From positions 1 through 32,779 of the forward strand of contig JADLCV010000217.1 in assembly GCA_020846995.1 (NCBI GenBank): a DNA stretch of 32,779 bases. Direction: 5' to 3'. Of this stretch, positions 8,369-15,678 are shown in pieces (positions within the stretch are counted from its first letter, which is position 1; each line of letters opens with the position of its first letter). The notes under the pieces were generated by a model that worked only from the letters and a program-made list of their open reading frames with translations, made no database searches and was not told the DNA's origin. Both the position numbers and the translations under genes were made by a program. This stretch comes from Paracoccaceae bacterium. Lineage in GTDB: Bacteria > Pseudomonadota > Alphaproteobacteria > Rhodobacterales > Rhodobacteraceae.

Positions 8369-10392
8369 GCGCGATCCTCGAGGGGCTGGACGAGGGCGTC
8401 GTCGGGATGGGCGGCGTAGAGGTGTTCGGTCCCGGGGATCCGCCGCATGACCGGGGTGACGCCGGCGTTGCGCCGGGGGTCGGAGGAGCGCGGCGCGAAG
8501 CGGTCGCCCCGGGGGAAGTCGCGCGGCGAGGGCACGGTGCCGCGGATCTGGTGCAGCCGCGCGGCCCCGGCCTCGATGCTCAGCACCGCCCCGAGGAGCC
8601 CGCGGGTGTATTCGTGCACGGGCTGGGTCAGAACCTCGCGGTTGCGCCCGGTCTCGACCAGCTGGCCGGCATACATGACGGCGATGCGGTGCGAGATCTC
8701 GGCCACCAGCGCGAGGTCGTGGGAGACGAAGAGCATGGCGAAGCCGAGTTCCTCGCGCAACCGGTTGAGAAGCTCGACGACCTGCTTCTGGACCGTGACG
8801 TCAAGCGCCGTCGTCGGCTCGTCGGCGATGACGAGGCGGGGGTCGCGGGTCAGGGCCATGGCGATCAGGACGCGCTGGCGCTGGCCCCCCGAAAGCTCGT
8901 GGGGATAGGAGCGGAGCGTCCGCACGGGATCGAGACCGACAAGTTCGAGAAGCTCCTCGGCACTCCGCGTCCCGCCCCGCACCGTCAGCTGCCGCATCTG
9001 GGCACGGATCAGCATGGCCGGGTTGAGCGAGGAGAGCGCGTCCTGGTAGATCATGGCGATGCCGCGGCCGCGCAGGGCGTTGCGCTCGCGCTCCGACATC
9101 GTCAGGAGGTTCCGGCCCTCGAACAGGATCTCGCCGCCAAGACGGGCCCTCGGATCGAGCAGGCCCATGATCGCGAGCGCCGTGATCGACTTGCCGCAGC
9201 CCGATTCGCCGACGAGCGCGAGCGTCTCGCCCGGGCGCACGGCGAAGGAGACGTTGTCGACGACGTTGACGTTGCCGTGGCGGGGAAAGGCGATCGAGAG
9301 GGCGCGGACCTCGAGGAGCGGCGGCAGGTCGTTGTCCTGCCGCGGCCGGTCGGTCCGCGCGAGTTCGACCCGGCGCAGCTCGTCGAGGCGCTCCTGGAGC
9401 GAGACCGCGGGCGGGGCGGCCGGCCCGGCCTTCCCGGCGGCCTTTCCCGCCGCCTTCCCCGCGGCCTCCGGCGCCTCGAGCTGGTCGATCGCCGCGGCGA
9501 CGGCGGCGGCATCGACATGGGTGCGGGCCCGCGGCGCGGCCATGGCGTCGGTCATGCCCTCGGCGAGGATGTTGAGCGCGAGCACGGTCGTGGTGATGAG
9601 CACGCCGGCGAAGAAGGTCGGCCACCAGCCGCCCGACATCACGAGCTGGCGCCCGGCCGCCATGACGTTGCCCCACGACGGCTCGGGATCGGGCACGCCG
9701 GCCTGGATGAAGGACAGCGAGGCCTCGAACACGATCGCGTCGGCGACCAGCACGGTGGCAAAGACAAGGATCGGCGCGAGGCAGTTGCGGGCGACGTGCC
9801 GGATCAGGATGCGCGGCGTCGAGGCGCCCATGACGCGCACGGCGGCGACGTAGTCCTCGCCATACTGGCCGATGATGTTGGCGCGGATGACGCGCGTGAG
9901 CTGGGGCGTGTAGAGGAAGGCGATGGTCATGACGAGGACGGCGAGCGACTGGCCGAAGACGGTGACGAAGACCACCGCCAGGGCGATGCCGGGGAACGAC
10001 ATCACCATGTCGAGGACCCGCATCAGGACCTCGGCCACCCATTTGCCCGCGGTGGCGGCGATCGCCCCGAGGACCGAGGCCCAGGCGAGCGCGACCGCCG
10101 TCGCCGCGAGCCCGATGATGAGCGACGAGCTCGACCCGTGGAGGAGGCGCGAGAAGACGTCGCGCCCCTGACGGTCGGTCCCGAACCAGTGGGTCGCGTC
10201 GGGGGCCGCGGGCCCCTGCGTCAGGCCGGTCGCGAGGGGATCGAAGGACGCGATCAGCGGGGCGAGGATCGCGAGCAGGACGACGAGGACAAGGATGGCG
10301 AGGGCGACCTTGGAGGGGGCGGGCAGGTGCCGCAGCCCCGCAAGGCGCATGCCGGACTGCGAGAGGCGGAGGGTGAGCTGGCTCCTGATCAT
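8365..10392 (-). CDS. Fused ABC permease-ATPase (DppC-DppD fusion)
   Basis: A single 675-residue frame joins two proteins that are usually separate. Residues 1-285 form a DppC-like permease with a cytoplasmic N-terminus, a first membrane helix (about 28-50), the HWFGTDRQGRDVFSRLL block and the EAA-type coupling loop around 179-203. Residues 289-357 are a linker rich in Ala/Gly/Lys (AGKAAGKAAGKAG), then a charged helix. Residues 358-675 are a DppD-like ATPase with Walker A GESGCGKS (395-402), LSGGQRQRV and VIADEPTTALD. The C-terminal tail has the DppD-type HPYTRGLL-like block (VHEYTRGLLGAV). There is one base between this start and the stop of the upstream permease gene. The reading frame continues through the linker, so this is a genuine fusion unless the assembly is wrong. 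Confidence 0.92.
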   Translation of the reverse strand: MIRSQLTLRLSQSGMRLAGLRHLPAPSKVALAILVLVVLLAILAPLIASFDPLATGLTQGPAAPDATHWFGTDRQGRDVFSRLLHGSSSSLIIGLAATAVALAWASVLGAIAATAGKWVAEVLMRVLDMVMSFPGIALAVVFVTVFGQSLAVLVMTIAFLYTPQLTRVIRANIIGQYGEDYVAAVRVMGASTPRILIRHVARNCLAPILVFATVLVADAIVFEASLSFIQAGVPDPEPSWGNVMAAGRQLVMSGGWWPTFFAGVLITTTVLALNILAEGMTDAMAAPRARTHVDAAAVAAAIDQLEAPEAAGKAAGKAAGKAGPAAPPAVSLQERLDELRRVELARTDRPRQDNDLPPLLEVRALSIAFPRHGNVNVVDNVSFAVRPGETLALVGESGCGKSITALAIMGLLDPRARLGGEILFEGRNLLTMSERERNALRGRGIAMIYQDALSSLNPAMLIRAQMRQLTVRGGTRSAEELLELVGLDPVRTLRSYPHELSGGQRQRVLIAMALTRDPRLVIADEPTTALDVTVQKQVVELLNRLREELGFAMLFVSHDLALVAEISHRIAVMYAGQLVETGRNREVLTQPVHEYTRGLLGAVLSIEAGAARLHQIRGTVPSPRDFPRGDRFAPRSSDPRRNAGVTPVMRRIPGTEHLYAAHPDDALVQPLEDRA

Positions 10393-10393
10393 C

Positions 10394-11359
10394 TCAGACC
10401 GTCCGGATGCGCGGGTTGACGAGGACGTAGAGGAGATCGACGACGACGTTGATGACGACGAAGGCGAGCGCCACGGTGAGCGTGACCCCCTGGACGAGAT
10501 TGGGTTCGTTGTTTGTCACGCCGTTCAGGATCAGCATGCCCATGCCGTTGATGTTGAAGATGATCTCGATGATGACGGCGCCGCCCATGAGGTAGCCGAT
10601 GCGGAGCCCGAGGACGGTGATGGGGGTAATGAGGGCGTTGCGCAGCACGTTGCGGCCGACGACGATGCGGCGCGGGATGCCGGCGCCGAGCGCCGTCCGC
10701 ACGTAGTCGCGGTCGAGTTCCTCGACCACCGCGGTGCGCACCACCCGCGAGAGCTGGCCGACGACCGGGACGGCGAGGGCGACGGCGGGAAGCAGCATCC
10801 GGAGGAACCAGCCCCAGGGGTCGCCCGTCATCGCCGGCAGGCGCCCGGCCGTGGGCAGGAGCGAGAGGAGCCCGACCCGTTCGCCGAGGGTCTGGATGAG
10901 GAGGATGGCGAGCCAGAAGGACGGGGTCGAGAGCGAGGCGATCGAAATCAGGCGGATGGCATGGTCGGGCCAGCGGTCGCGGTAGATCGCCGCGAGGACC
11001 CCGAGGAGAAGGGCGAAGACGACCGAGAAGAGGAGGCCGAGGAAGGTCAGCTGGAGGGTGATCGGAAAGGCCCGCGCGACCTCGTCGATGACCGGTAGCT
11101 GGCGGGCGGAGTAGGTGCCGAGGTCGAAGCGGGTGAGTCCGCCGAGGAAGGCGACGTAGCGGACCGGCAGCGGATCGTCGAGGCCGTGGGCCTGGCGGTA
11201 TTCCTGGCGGGCCTCGATCGAGGCCCCCTCGCCCATGGCGGTGATGGCCGGGTCGATCTTCGAGAACGACATCACGAAGAACACAAGGAAGGTGATCCCG
11301 AGGATCATGACCGGGAGCTGGAGGAGGCGGCGTCCGATCAGGCTGAGGACTTTCTGCAT
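10394..11359 (-). CDS. ABC transporter permease (DppB-like)
   Basis: This 321-residue integral membrane protein is the first permease of the importer. It starts MQKVLSLIGRRLLQLPVMIL, the usual DppB beginning with a positively charged N-terminus and a first transmembrane helix. It then has the periplasmic segment typical of the family (GLDDPLPVRYVAFL, G-x-F-D-L-G) and an EAA-type loop (DYVRTALGAGIPRRIV). The final helix ends at NPRIRTV, also typical. ATG 11359 was preferred to upstream in-frame starts because those add a low-complexity extension with no family match. It partners with the fused DppC-D protein. It is separated from the substrate-binding protein gene by 154 bases containing two hairpins. 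Confidence 0.92.
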   Translation of the reverse strand: MQKVLSLIGRRLLQLPVMILGITFLVFFVMSFSKIDPAITAMGEGASIEARQEYRQAHGLDDPLPVRYVAFLGGLTRFDLGTYSARQLPVIDEVARAFPITLQLTFLGLLFSVVFALLLGVLAAIYRDRWPDHAIRLISIASLSTPSFWLAILLIQTLGERVGLLSLLPTAGRLPAMTGDPWGWFLRMLLPAVALAVPVVGQLSRVVRTAVVEELDRDYVRTALGAGIPRRIVVGRNVLRNALITPITVLGLRIGYLMGGAVIIEIIFNINGMGMLILNGVTNNEPNLVQGVTLTVALAFVVINVVVDLLYVLVNPRIRTV

Positions 11360-11401
11360 GTCCGCTGGCTCGCTTGCGACGGGGTGCTGGCAGATCCCTT
11401 C

Positions 11402-11445
11402 GCCGCGGGCCCCGGGGCGGGGCGATGCCCCCCGGGACCCGCGGC
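11402..11445 (-). repeat. Long inverted repeat between substrate-binding protein and permease genes
   Basis: Arms 11402-11417 (GCCGCGGGCCCCGGGG) and 11430-11445 (CCCCGGGACCCGCGGC) pair at 15 of 16 positions around a 12-base loop. It lies in the 154-bp gap downstream of the binding-protein gene and before dppB. An RNA hairpin here could protect the 3' end of the binding-protein mRNA or partly terminate transcription, giving more binding protein than permease. No T-tract is present. Confidence 0.5.
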
Positions 11446-11473
11446 AGGCACGGGTTGGCCGTGGACGGCCGGA

Positions 11474-11500
11474 CGGGGGCCCGCGGCGCGGCCGCCCCCG
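11474..11500 (-). repeat. Second hairpin just after the binding-protein stop codon
   Basis: CGGGGGC (11474-11480) pairs with GCCCCCG (11494-11500), with an inner CCGC/GCGG stem (11481-11484 and 11488-11491). In the direction of transcription it follows the binding-protein stop by 13 bases. The 17 bases at 11479-11495 recur exactly at 14037-14053 downstream of gntR. Confidence 0.4.
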
Positions 11501-11513
11501 ACCGCGCCCCGCC

Positions 11514-13079
11514 TCAGGCCTTGACGCCGACCCCGAGGAACGAGAGGCCGGTCGTCGGCACCGGGTGGAAGCCCTCGAGCTGTTCGGCATCCCAGGCCGT
11601 CGGCAGCTGGCGGTGGAAGAGCGGGTAGAGCGGAACCTGGTTCGACAGGAGGTCGAAGGCCTCGTTCCACTTCGCCTGCTGGGCCTCGCCGTTGAGGCCG
11701 AGGGCCGCCGTCAGGATGGCCGTGAGGGCCGCGTATTCGGCGCTGTCGGCCCAGTTGTAGCGCTTCTTCGGCCAGACGTTGTCACCATACCACCACTGCA
11801 TGAGGATGTCGGGGTCGTTGCCGAACACCGACGGATCGCCGGGGGCGATCATGACCTGCATCTCGCCGGCATCGACCTTGCCATACTGACCGCCGGACTG
11901 GCCGATGTCGAGGGTGGTGACGAAGCCCACCTTGTCGAGCGAGTCCTTGACGATCGGCGCCACGTCCTTGACCCAGCCGTGGTCGGTGCTCATCAGCGTG
12001 ATGGGAAGCGAGGGCACGCCGGCCTCGGCGAGGAGCGCCCTGGCCTTCTCGGGGTCATGGCCATAGACGGTGGCGGCGCGGTGGTAGTTCGGATGGGTCT
12101 CGGGCAGGAACGAGGTCGCCGCGGCGGCGTTGCCGAGCATCCCGGTGCCGATGATCTGGCCCATGTCGAGGGCGTAGAAGAACGCCTGGCGGACGCGGAC
12201 GTCGTTGAAGGGCGGCTTGGCGGTGTTGAACATCGCGAAGAGCAGGCCGAAGGACTGCGCCTTCTCGAGCGTCGCCACCGCCGCCACGGCCGCGGCGTCG
12301 ATGTAGGGCACGTCCTCGATCGCCATCACGGTGCCCGAGCTCAGGGCGTTGACGCGCGCGGTCGGGTCGGCGATCAGGTTCCAGACCATGCCCTTGGCGA
12401 GCGCCGGGCGGGGGCCGGTGTAGGCATCGTTGCGCTCGAAGACGATCTGGGCCTCGGGAACGGCCGAGACGAGCTTGTAGGGGCCCGAGCCGATCGGCTG
12501 CTTGCCGAAGGCCTCGGCGCCCGCCTCGATGGCCGCCCGGGGCACGATCTTGACTGTGCCGAGGCGCAGGTTGAAGAGCGAGAAGGGGAACTTGGTCGTG
12601 ATCTTGACGGTGTCGGGCGCGACCGCCTCGACGCTGTCGACGAAGGACACGAACGAGCGGAAGAGCGACTTCGACTCGGGGTCGAGCACGCGCTTGTAAG
12701 AAAAGACGACGTCCTCGGCCGTGACCGGGCTGCCGTCGTGGAAGACGGCGCCGTCGCGCAGCTTGATCGTGTAGCTGAGGCCGTCGGCGCTTTCGGGCAT
12801 GGCGGCGGCGAGCGCGGCATAGGGCGCGCGGGTGACGGGGTCGAGGTCGACGAGCCCCTCGAAGACGTGCCAGTTGCAGGCCAGCGTCACGGCGCCCGAG
12901 GCGTTCAGGGGATCGAAGGTGCCCGACAGCCCGTAGGCGATCGCGGCCTGGATGGTCGCTTCGGGGTCGGTGGCGGCCTGGGCGCGGGCCCCGCGCACAC
13001 CGAGGACACAGAGCGATGCAAGCGCCCCCGCCCCGAGCATGAGCGCCCGGCGGGAGACGGGAAAGCGGTCGTGACGCAT
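11514..13079 (-). CDS. ABC transporter substrate-binding protein, family 5 (DppA/OppA-like)
   Basis: This 521-residue exported protein captures the substrate for the Dpp-type importer. The N-terminus reads MRHDRFPVSRRALMLGAG followed by a hydrophobic stretch and ARAQA. It is a signal peptide with a Tat-like SRRALM motif and likely cleavage after ARA. The mature part has family-5 features: FDPLNASGAVTLACNWHVFEGL, LRDGAVFHDGSPVTAEDVVFSYKRV, and DVRVRQAFFYALDM. ATG 13079 was chosen over ATG 13097 because CGGAGGAG lies directly before it. It is the first gene of the operon (SBP, permease, fused permease-ATPase, ATPase, DapA-like lyase) and is divergent from gntR. A palindrome lies 13 bases upstream of the start, so GntR control is likely (inference). 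Confidence 0.93.
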   Translation of the reverse strand: MRHDRFPVSRRALMLGAGALASLCVLGVRGARAQAATDPEATIQAAIAYGLSGTFDPLNASGAVTLACNWHVFEGLVDLDPVTRAPYAALAAAMPESADGLSYTIKLRDGAVFHDGSPVTAEDVVFSYKRVLDPESKSLFRSFVSFVDSVEAVAPDTVKITTKFPFSLFNLRLGTVKIVPRAAIEAGAEAFGKQPIGSGPYKLVSAVPEAQIVFERNDAYTGPRPALAKGMVWNLIADPTARVNALSSGTVMAIEDVPYIDAAAVAAVATLEKAQSFGLLFAMFNTAKPPFNDVRVRQAFFYALDMGQIIGTGMLGNAAAATSFLPETHPNYHRAATVYGHDPEKARALLAEAGVPSLPITLMSTDHGWVKDVAPIVKDSLDKVGFVTTLDIGQSGGQYGKVDAGEMQVMIAPGDPSVFGNDPDILMQWWYGDNVWPKKRYNWADSAEYAALTAILTAALGLNGEAQQAKWNEAFDLLSNQVPLYPLFHRQLPTAWDAEQLEGFHPVPTTGLSFLGVGVKA

Positions 13080-13090
13080 GAACTCCTCCG

Positions 13091-13118
13091 TTGACATCAG
13101 ACGTCAGATGTCTTTACT
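13091..13118 (+). promoter_or_regulatory. Candidate gntR promoter
   Basis: A perfect TTGACA (13091-13096) is followed after 16 bases by TTTACT (13113-13118, 4 of 6 matches). The spacer is almost exactly filled by the palindrome at 13093-13112, so a bound regulator would block RNA polymerase. The opposite strand shows only weak hexamers for the divergent operon. Confidence 0.5.
13093..13112. promoter_or_regulatory. 20-bp palindromic operator, probably for the GntR regulator
   Basis: GACATC-A-GACGTC-A-GATGTC is self-complementary at 18 of 20 positions; only the paired A/A at positions 7 and 14 fails. The site lies in the 129-bp divergent gap, between promoter hexamers for gntR and 13 bases before the substrate-binding protein start. 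A single site could therefore control both directions. FadR-subfamily proteins bind short palindromes of this kind; assignment to this GntR is inference from proximity. Confidence 0.6.
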
Positions 13119-13208
13119 GGATCGGAGGGCGCTGCGCAACCCCCTTGTGATGCCGGAGCACGCCCACGACATGAAGAACCCGACGCGAGCCAAGGGACAG
13201 CCCCGACC

Positions 13209-13964
13209 ATGAACGCCCCCCTCGACGCGCCCTCCGGGGTCGCCCGGATGCGCCGCAGCACCACGGCCGAGGAGATCAAGCGCCTGATTCTCAGCACCCG
13301 CCTCCGTCCCGGCGACGCCATCCCGACCGAGGCCGAGCTGTGCCAGGAGCTCGGCGTCTCGCGCTCCTCGGTGCGCGAGGCCGTGCGCACGCTCGCCACC
13401 CTCGACATCGTCGAGGTGCGCCACGGCCATGGCACGGTCGTCGGCCGCATGAGCCTCGCCCCGCTCGTGGAGACGCTGGTGTTCCGCGGCGTCCTCTCGG
13501 CCGGCGACGACCTCGCCGCGCTGCGCGAGGTCGTCGAGCTGCGCTGCGCGCTCGACCTCGCGCTGGCCGATCGCGTCGTCGCCGCCCATGTCGGCCGGCC
13601 CGGCGACCCGCTCGCGCGGCTCGTCAAGCAGATGCTGGCCCGCGCCGGAAACGGCCAGACCTTCGTGCCGGAGGACCGCCAGTTCCATTCCGAGCTTCTC
13701 GCCCCGATCGGCAACCGGCTCGCGGGCCAGCTCGTGACCGCCTTCTGGGACATCCACGCCGCGGTCGTGCCGCGCCTCGGCCTCGCCGGCGCCGCCGACC
13801 TCCTGCGCACCGCCCACGCCCATGGCGACATCCTCGCCGCCGCGCGGGCGGGCGACGCCGACGCCTACCGGCGGGCGACGGCCGAGCATTACGAGCCCGT
13901 GACGCGGATGCTCGAGGCCGCCGCCCGCGCCGCCGCCCGGGCCGAGGGGGCGCCCGCGGCCTGA
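13209..13964 (+). CDS. GntR-family regulator, FadR subfamily (FCD domain)
   Basis: The 251-residue protein has an N-terminal winged helix (about 18-85): AEEIKRLILSTRLRPGDAIPTEAEL, ELGVSRSSVREAVRTL and the wing VRHGHGTVV. This is followed by an all-helical FCD effector domain with E-x-R near VVELRCALDLALA, D-x2-FH-x-E-L and H residues (HAHGDIL, AEHYEPV) likely to bind a metal. Such regulators respond to small organic acids. It is divergent from the Dpp-type operon and upstream of the aldehyde dehydrogenase gene, and probably controls one or both. The first 12 residues are a short variable extension. A GC-rich hairpin follows the gene. Confidence 0.9.
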   Translation: MNAPLDAPSGVARMRRSTTAEEIKRLILSTRLRPGDAIPTEAELCQELGVSRSSVREAVRTLATLDIVEVRHGHGTVVGRMSLAPLVETLVFRGVLSAGDDLAALREVVELRCALDLALADRVVAAHVGRPGDPLARLVKQMLARAGNGQTFVPEDRQFHSELLAPIGNRLAGQLVTAFWDIHAAVVPRLGLAGAADLLRTAHAHGDILAAARAGDADAYRRATAEHYEPVTRMLEAAARAAARAEGAPAA

Positions 13965-14009
13965 TTCGCCCGCCGCCGGCCCCCCCCCGGGGAGGGGCCG
14001 CCTCGCGCC

Positions 14010-14064
14010 CCGGCCCCGCCGCCGGGGCCGGCCGGCGCCCGCGGCGCGGCCGCGGCCCGCGGGC
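14010..14064 (+). terminator. Tandem GC-rich hairpins downstream of gntR
   Basis: CCGGCCCCG (14010-14018) pairs with CGGGGCCGG (14023-14031) around a four-base loop. A second stem pairs GCCCGCGG (14037-14044) with CCGCGGGC (14057-14064). They start 46 bases after the gntR stop, in the 226-bp gap before the aldehyde dehydrogenase gene, and may end or slow gntR transcription. There is no T-tract. Nothing else recognisable lies in 13965-14190. Confidence 0.35.
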
Positions 14065-14190
14065 ACCGGCGCGGTCACCCTTTGCGGGGCTGTCGGCACC
14101 CCGGCGCAGGGCGTTAGCTGGACCTGCCGGCGGCCGCCCCGGGTCGCGGGGGCCGGGGACGGCAGGCGGCGTCTTCGGTGCGGACGGGCG

Positions 14191-15678
14191 ATGATCGACG
14201 CGGGCATCATTTCCGGGCTTCGGCAGCGCGCGATCCCGGCGGGCGATCTCCTGATCGGGGGGGGCTGGCGCCCGGCCCGCGACGGCGGGCGCACCGAGGT
14301 CCGCTCGCCGATCGACGGCCGCCTCCTGACGACGATCGCGCGCGCCACCGCGGCCGATGTCGACGATGCCGTGGCCGCGGCCCGGGCGGCCTTCGATGCC
14401 GGCCCCTGGCCGCGCCTCGCGCCGGCCGCGCGCAAGCGCATCCTCCTCGCCCTCGGCGACCTCGTCGAAGGGCACGCGGCCGAGCTTGCGGTCACCGGCA
14501 TCCGCGACAACGGCACCGAGATCGGCATGGCCCTGAAGGCCGAGCCCCTGGGGGCGGCGGCGACCTTCCGCTACTACGCCGAGACCGCCGACAAGCTCTA
14601 CGGCGAGATCGCGCCCACCGCCCCGGGCACGCTCGGCCTTGTCCACCGCGAGCCGGTCGGCGTCGTCGGCGCCATCGTCCCCTGGAACATGCCGCTGATG
14701 ATCGGCGCCTGGAAGCTCGCGCCGGCGCTCGCCATGGGCAACACCGTGGTCCTCAAGCCCTCGGGAGCGGCCTCGCTCGCGCTCCTGCGGCTCGCCGCGC
14801 TCGCGCTCGAGGCGGGCCTGCCCGCGGGCGCGCTGAACGTCGTCACCGGCCCGGGCGGGGTCGCGGGCGAGGCGATGGCGACCCATCCCGGCATCGACGT
14901 CCTCGCCTTCACCGGCTCGAACGCCGTCGGCCGCCGCCTCCTCGAGGCCGCGGCGCGCTCAAACCTCAAGCGCGTCCACCTCGAACTCGGGGGCAAGTCG
15001 CCCAACATCGTCTTCGCCGATGCCCCCGACCTCGACCTCGCCGTGCGCACCGCCGCCACGGCGATCTTCCGCAATGCCGGGCAGGTCTGCGTCGCGGGCT
15101 CGCGCCTCCTCCTCGAGGCGTCGATCCACGACGCCTTCGTGGACCGGCTGGTGGCGGTCACGCGCGGCCTGCGCGTGGTCGATCCCCTCGATCCCGCGAC
15201 CGACATCGGCGCCGTCATCGACGCCGACCAGCTGTCGCGCAACCTCGCCCATGTCGCCCGGGCCGAGGCCGAGGGCGCGACCCTCCGCCACGGCGGCGAG
15301 CGCATGCTGGTCGAGACGGGCGGCTTCTACCAGCGCCCGGCCATCCTCGCCGATGTCGGCCCGGCGATGGCGCTCGCCCGCGAGGAGGTCTTCGGCCCCG
15401 TCCTCGCGGTCATGCGCTTCGAGACCGAGGCCGAGGCGGTGGCGATCGCCAATGGCACCGACTACGGGCTCGCCGCCGGGGTCTGGACGCGCGACCTCGC
15501 GCGCGCCCACCGCATGGTGCGGGCGCTGCGGGCCGGACTCGTCCACGTCAACACCTACGGCGGGTCGGATCTGACCGTCCCCCTCGGCGGTCAAGGCCAG
15601 TCCGGCAACAGCCACGACAAGTCGCTGCACGCCCTCGACAAGTTCACCAACCTCAAGTCGGCGTGGTTGCGCCTGTGA
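14191..15678 (+). CDS. NAD(P)-dependent aldehyde dehydrogenase, PuuC-like
   Basis: This 495-residue enzyme oxidises an aldehyde to its acid. It has the oxyanion Asn166 in VPWNMP, Lys189 in VLKPSG, the general base Glu265 in LELGGKSP and the catalytic Cys300 in GQVCVAGSR. The C-terminus SGNSHDKSLHALDKFTNLKSAW closely resembles the E. coli PuuC (gamma-glutamyl-aminobutyraldehyde dehydrogenase) ending, so an amino- or amido-aldehyde substrate is plausible. The start ATG 14191 gives a normal N-terminus (DLLIGGGWRPA at about 20), though its ribosome binding site is weak. Its stop TGA overlaps the GTG start of the Tm-1 gene. It could oxidise the aldehyde made by the class III aminotransferase encoded on the other strand nearby (inference). 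Confidence 0.93.
   Translation: MIDAGIISGLRQRAIPAGDLLIGGGWRPARDGGRTEVRSPIDGRLLTTIARATAADVDDAVAAARAAFDAGPWPRLAPAARKRILLALGDLVEGHAAELAVTGIRDNGTEIGMALKAEPLGAAATFRYYAETADKLYGEIAPTAPGTLGLVHREPVGVVGAIVPWNMPLMIGAWKLAPALAMGNTVVLKPSGAASLALLRLAALALEAGLPAGALNVVTGPGGVAGEAMATHPGIDVLAFTGSNAVGRRLLEAAARSNLKRVHLELGGKSPNIVFADAPDLDLAVRTAATAIFRNAGQVCVAGSRLLLEASIHDAFVDRLVAVTRGLRVVDPLDPATDIGAVIDADQLSRNLAHVARAEAEGATLRHGGERMLVETGGFYQRPAILADVGPAMALAREEVFGPVLAVMRFETEAEAVAIANGTDYGLAAGVWTRDLARAHRMVRALRAGLVHVNTYGGSDLTVPLGGQGQSGNSHDKSLHALDKFTNLKSAWLRL

Noticed and set aside
9400-9530. Possible frameshift or assembly error creating the permease-ATPase fusion
   Set aside because: The linker stays in frame with plausible composition, and both halves use the same frame without a break. 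Confirmation by reads is still possible, so it is treated as a real fusion.
11235-13094. Plus-strand open frame of 619 codons opposite the substrate-binding protein gene
   Set aside because: Typical antisense shadow in GC-rich DNA; the minus strand has a signal peptide, a ribosome binding site and family-5 motifs.
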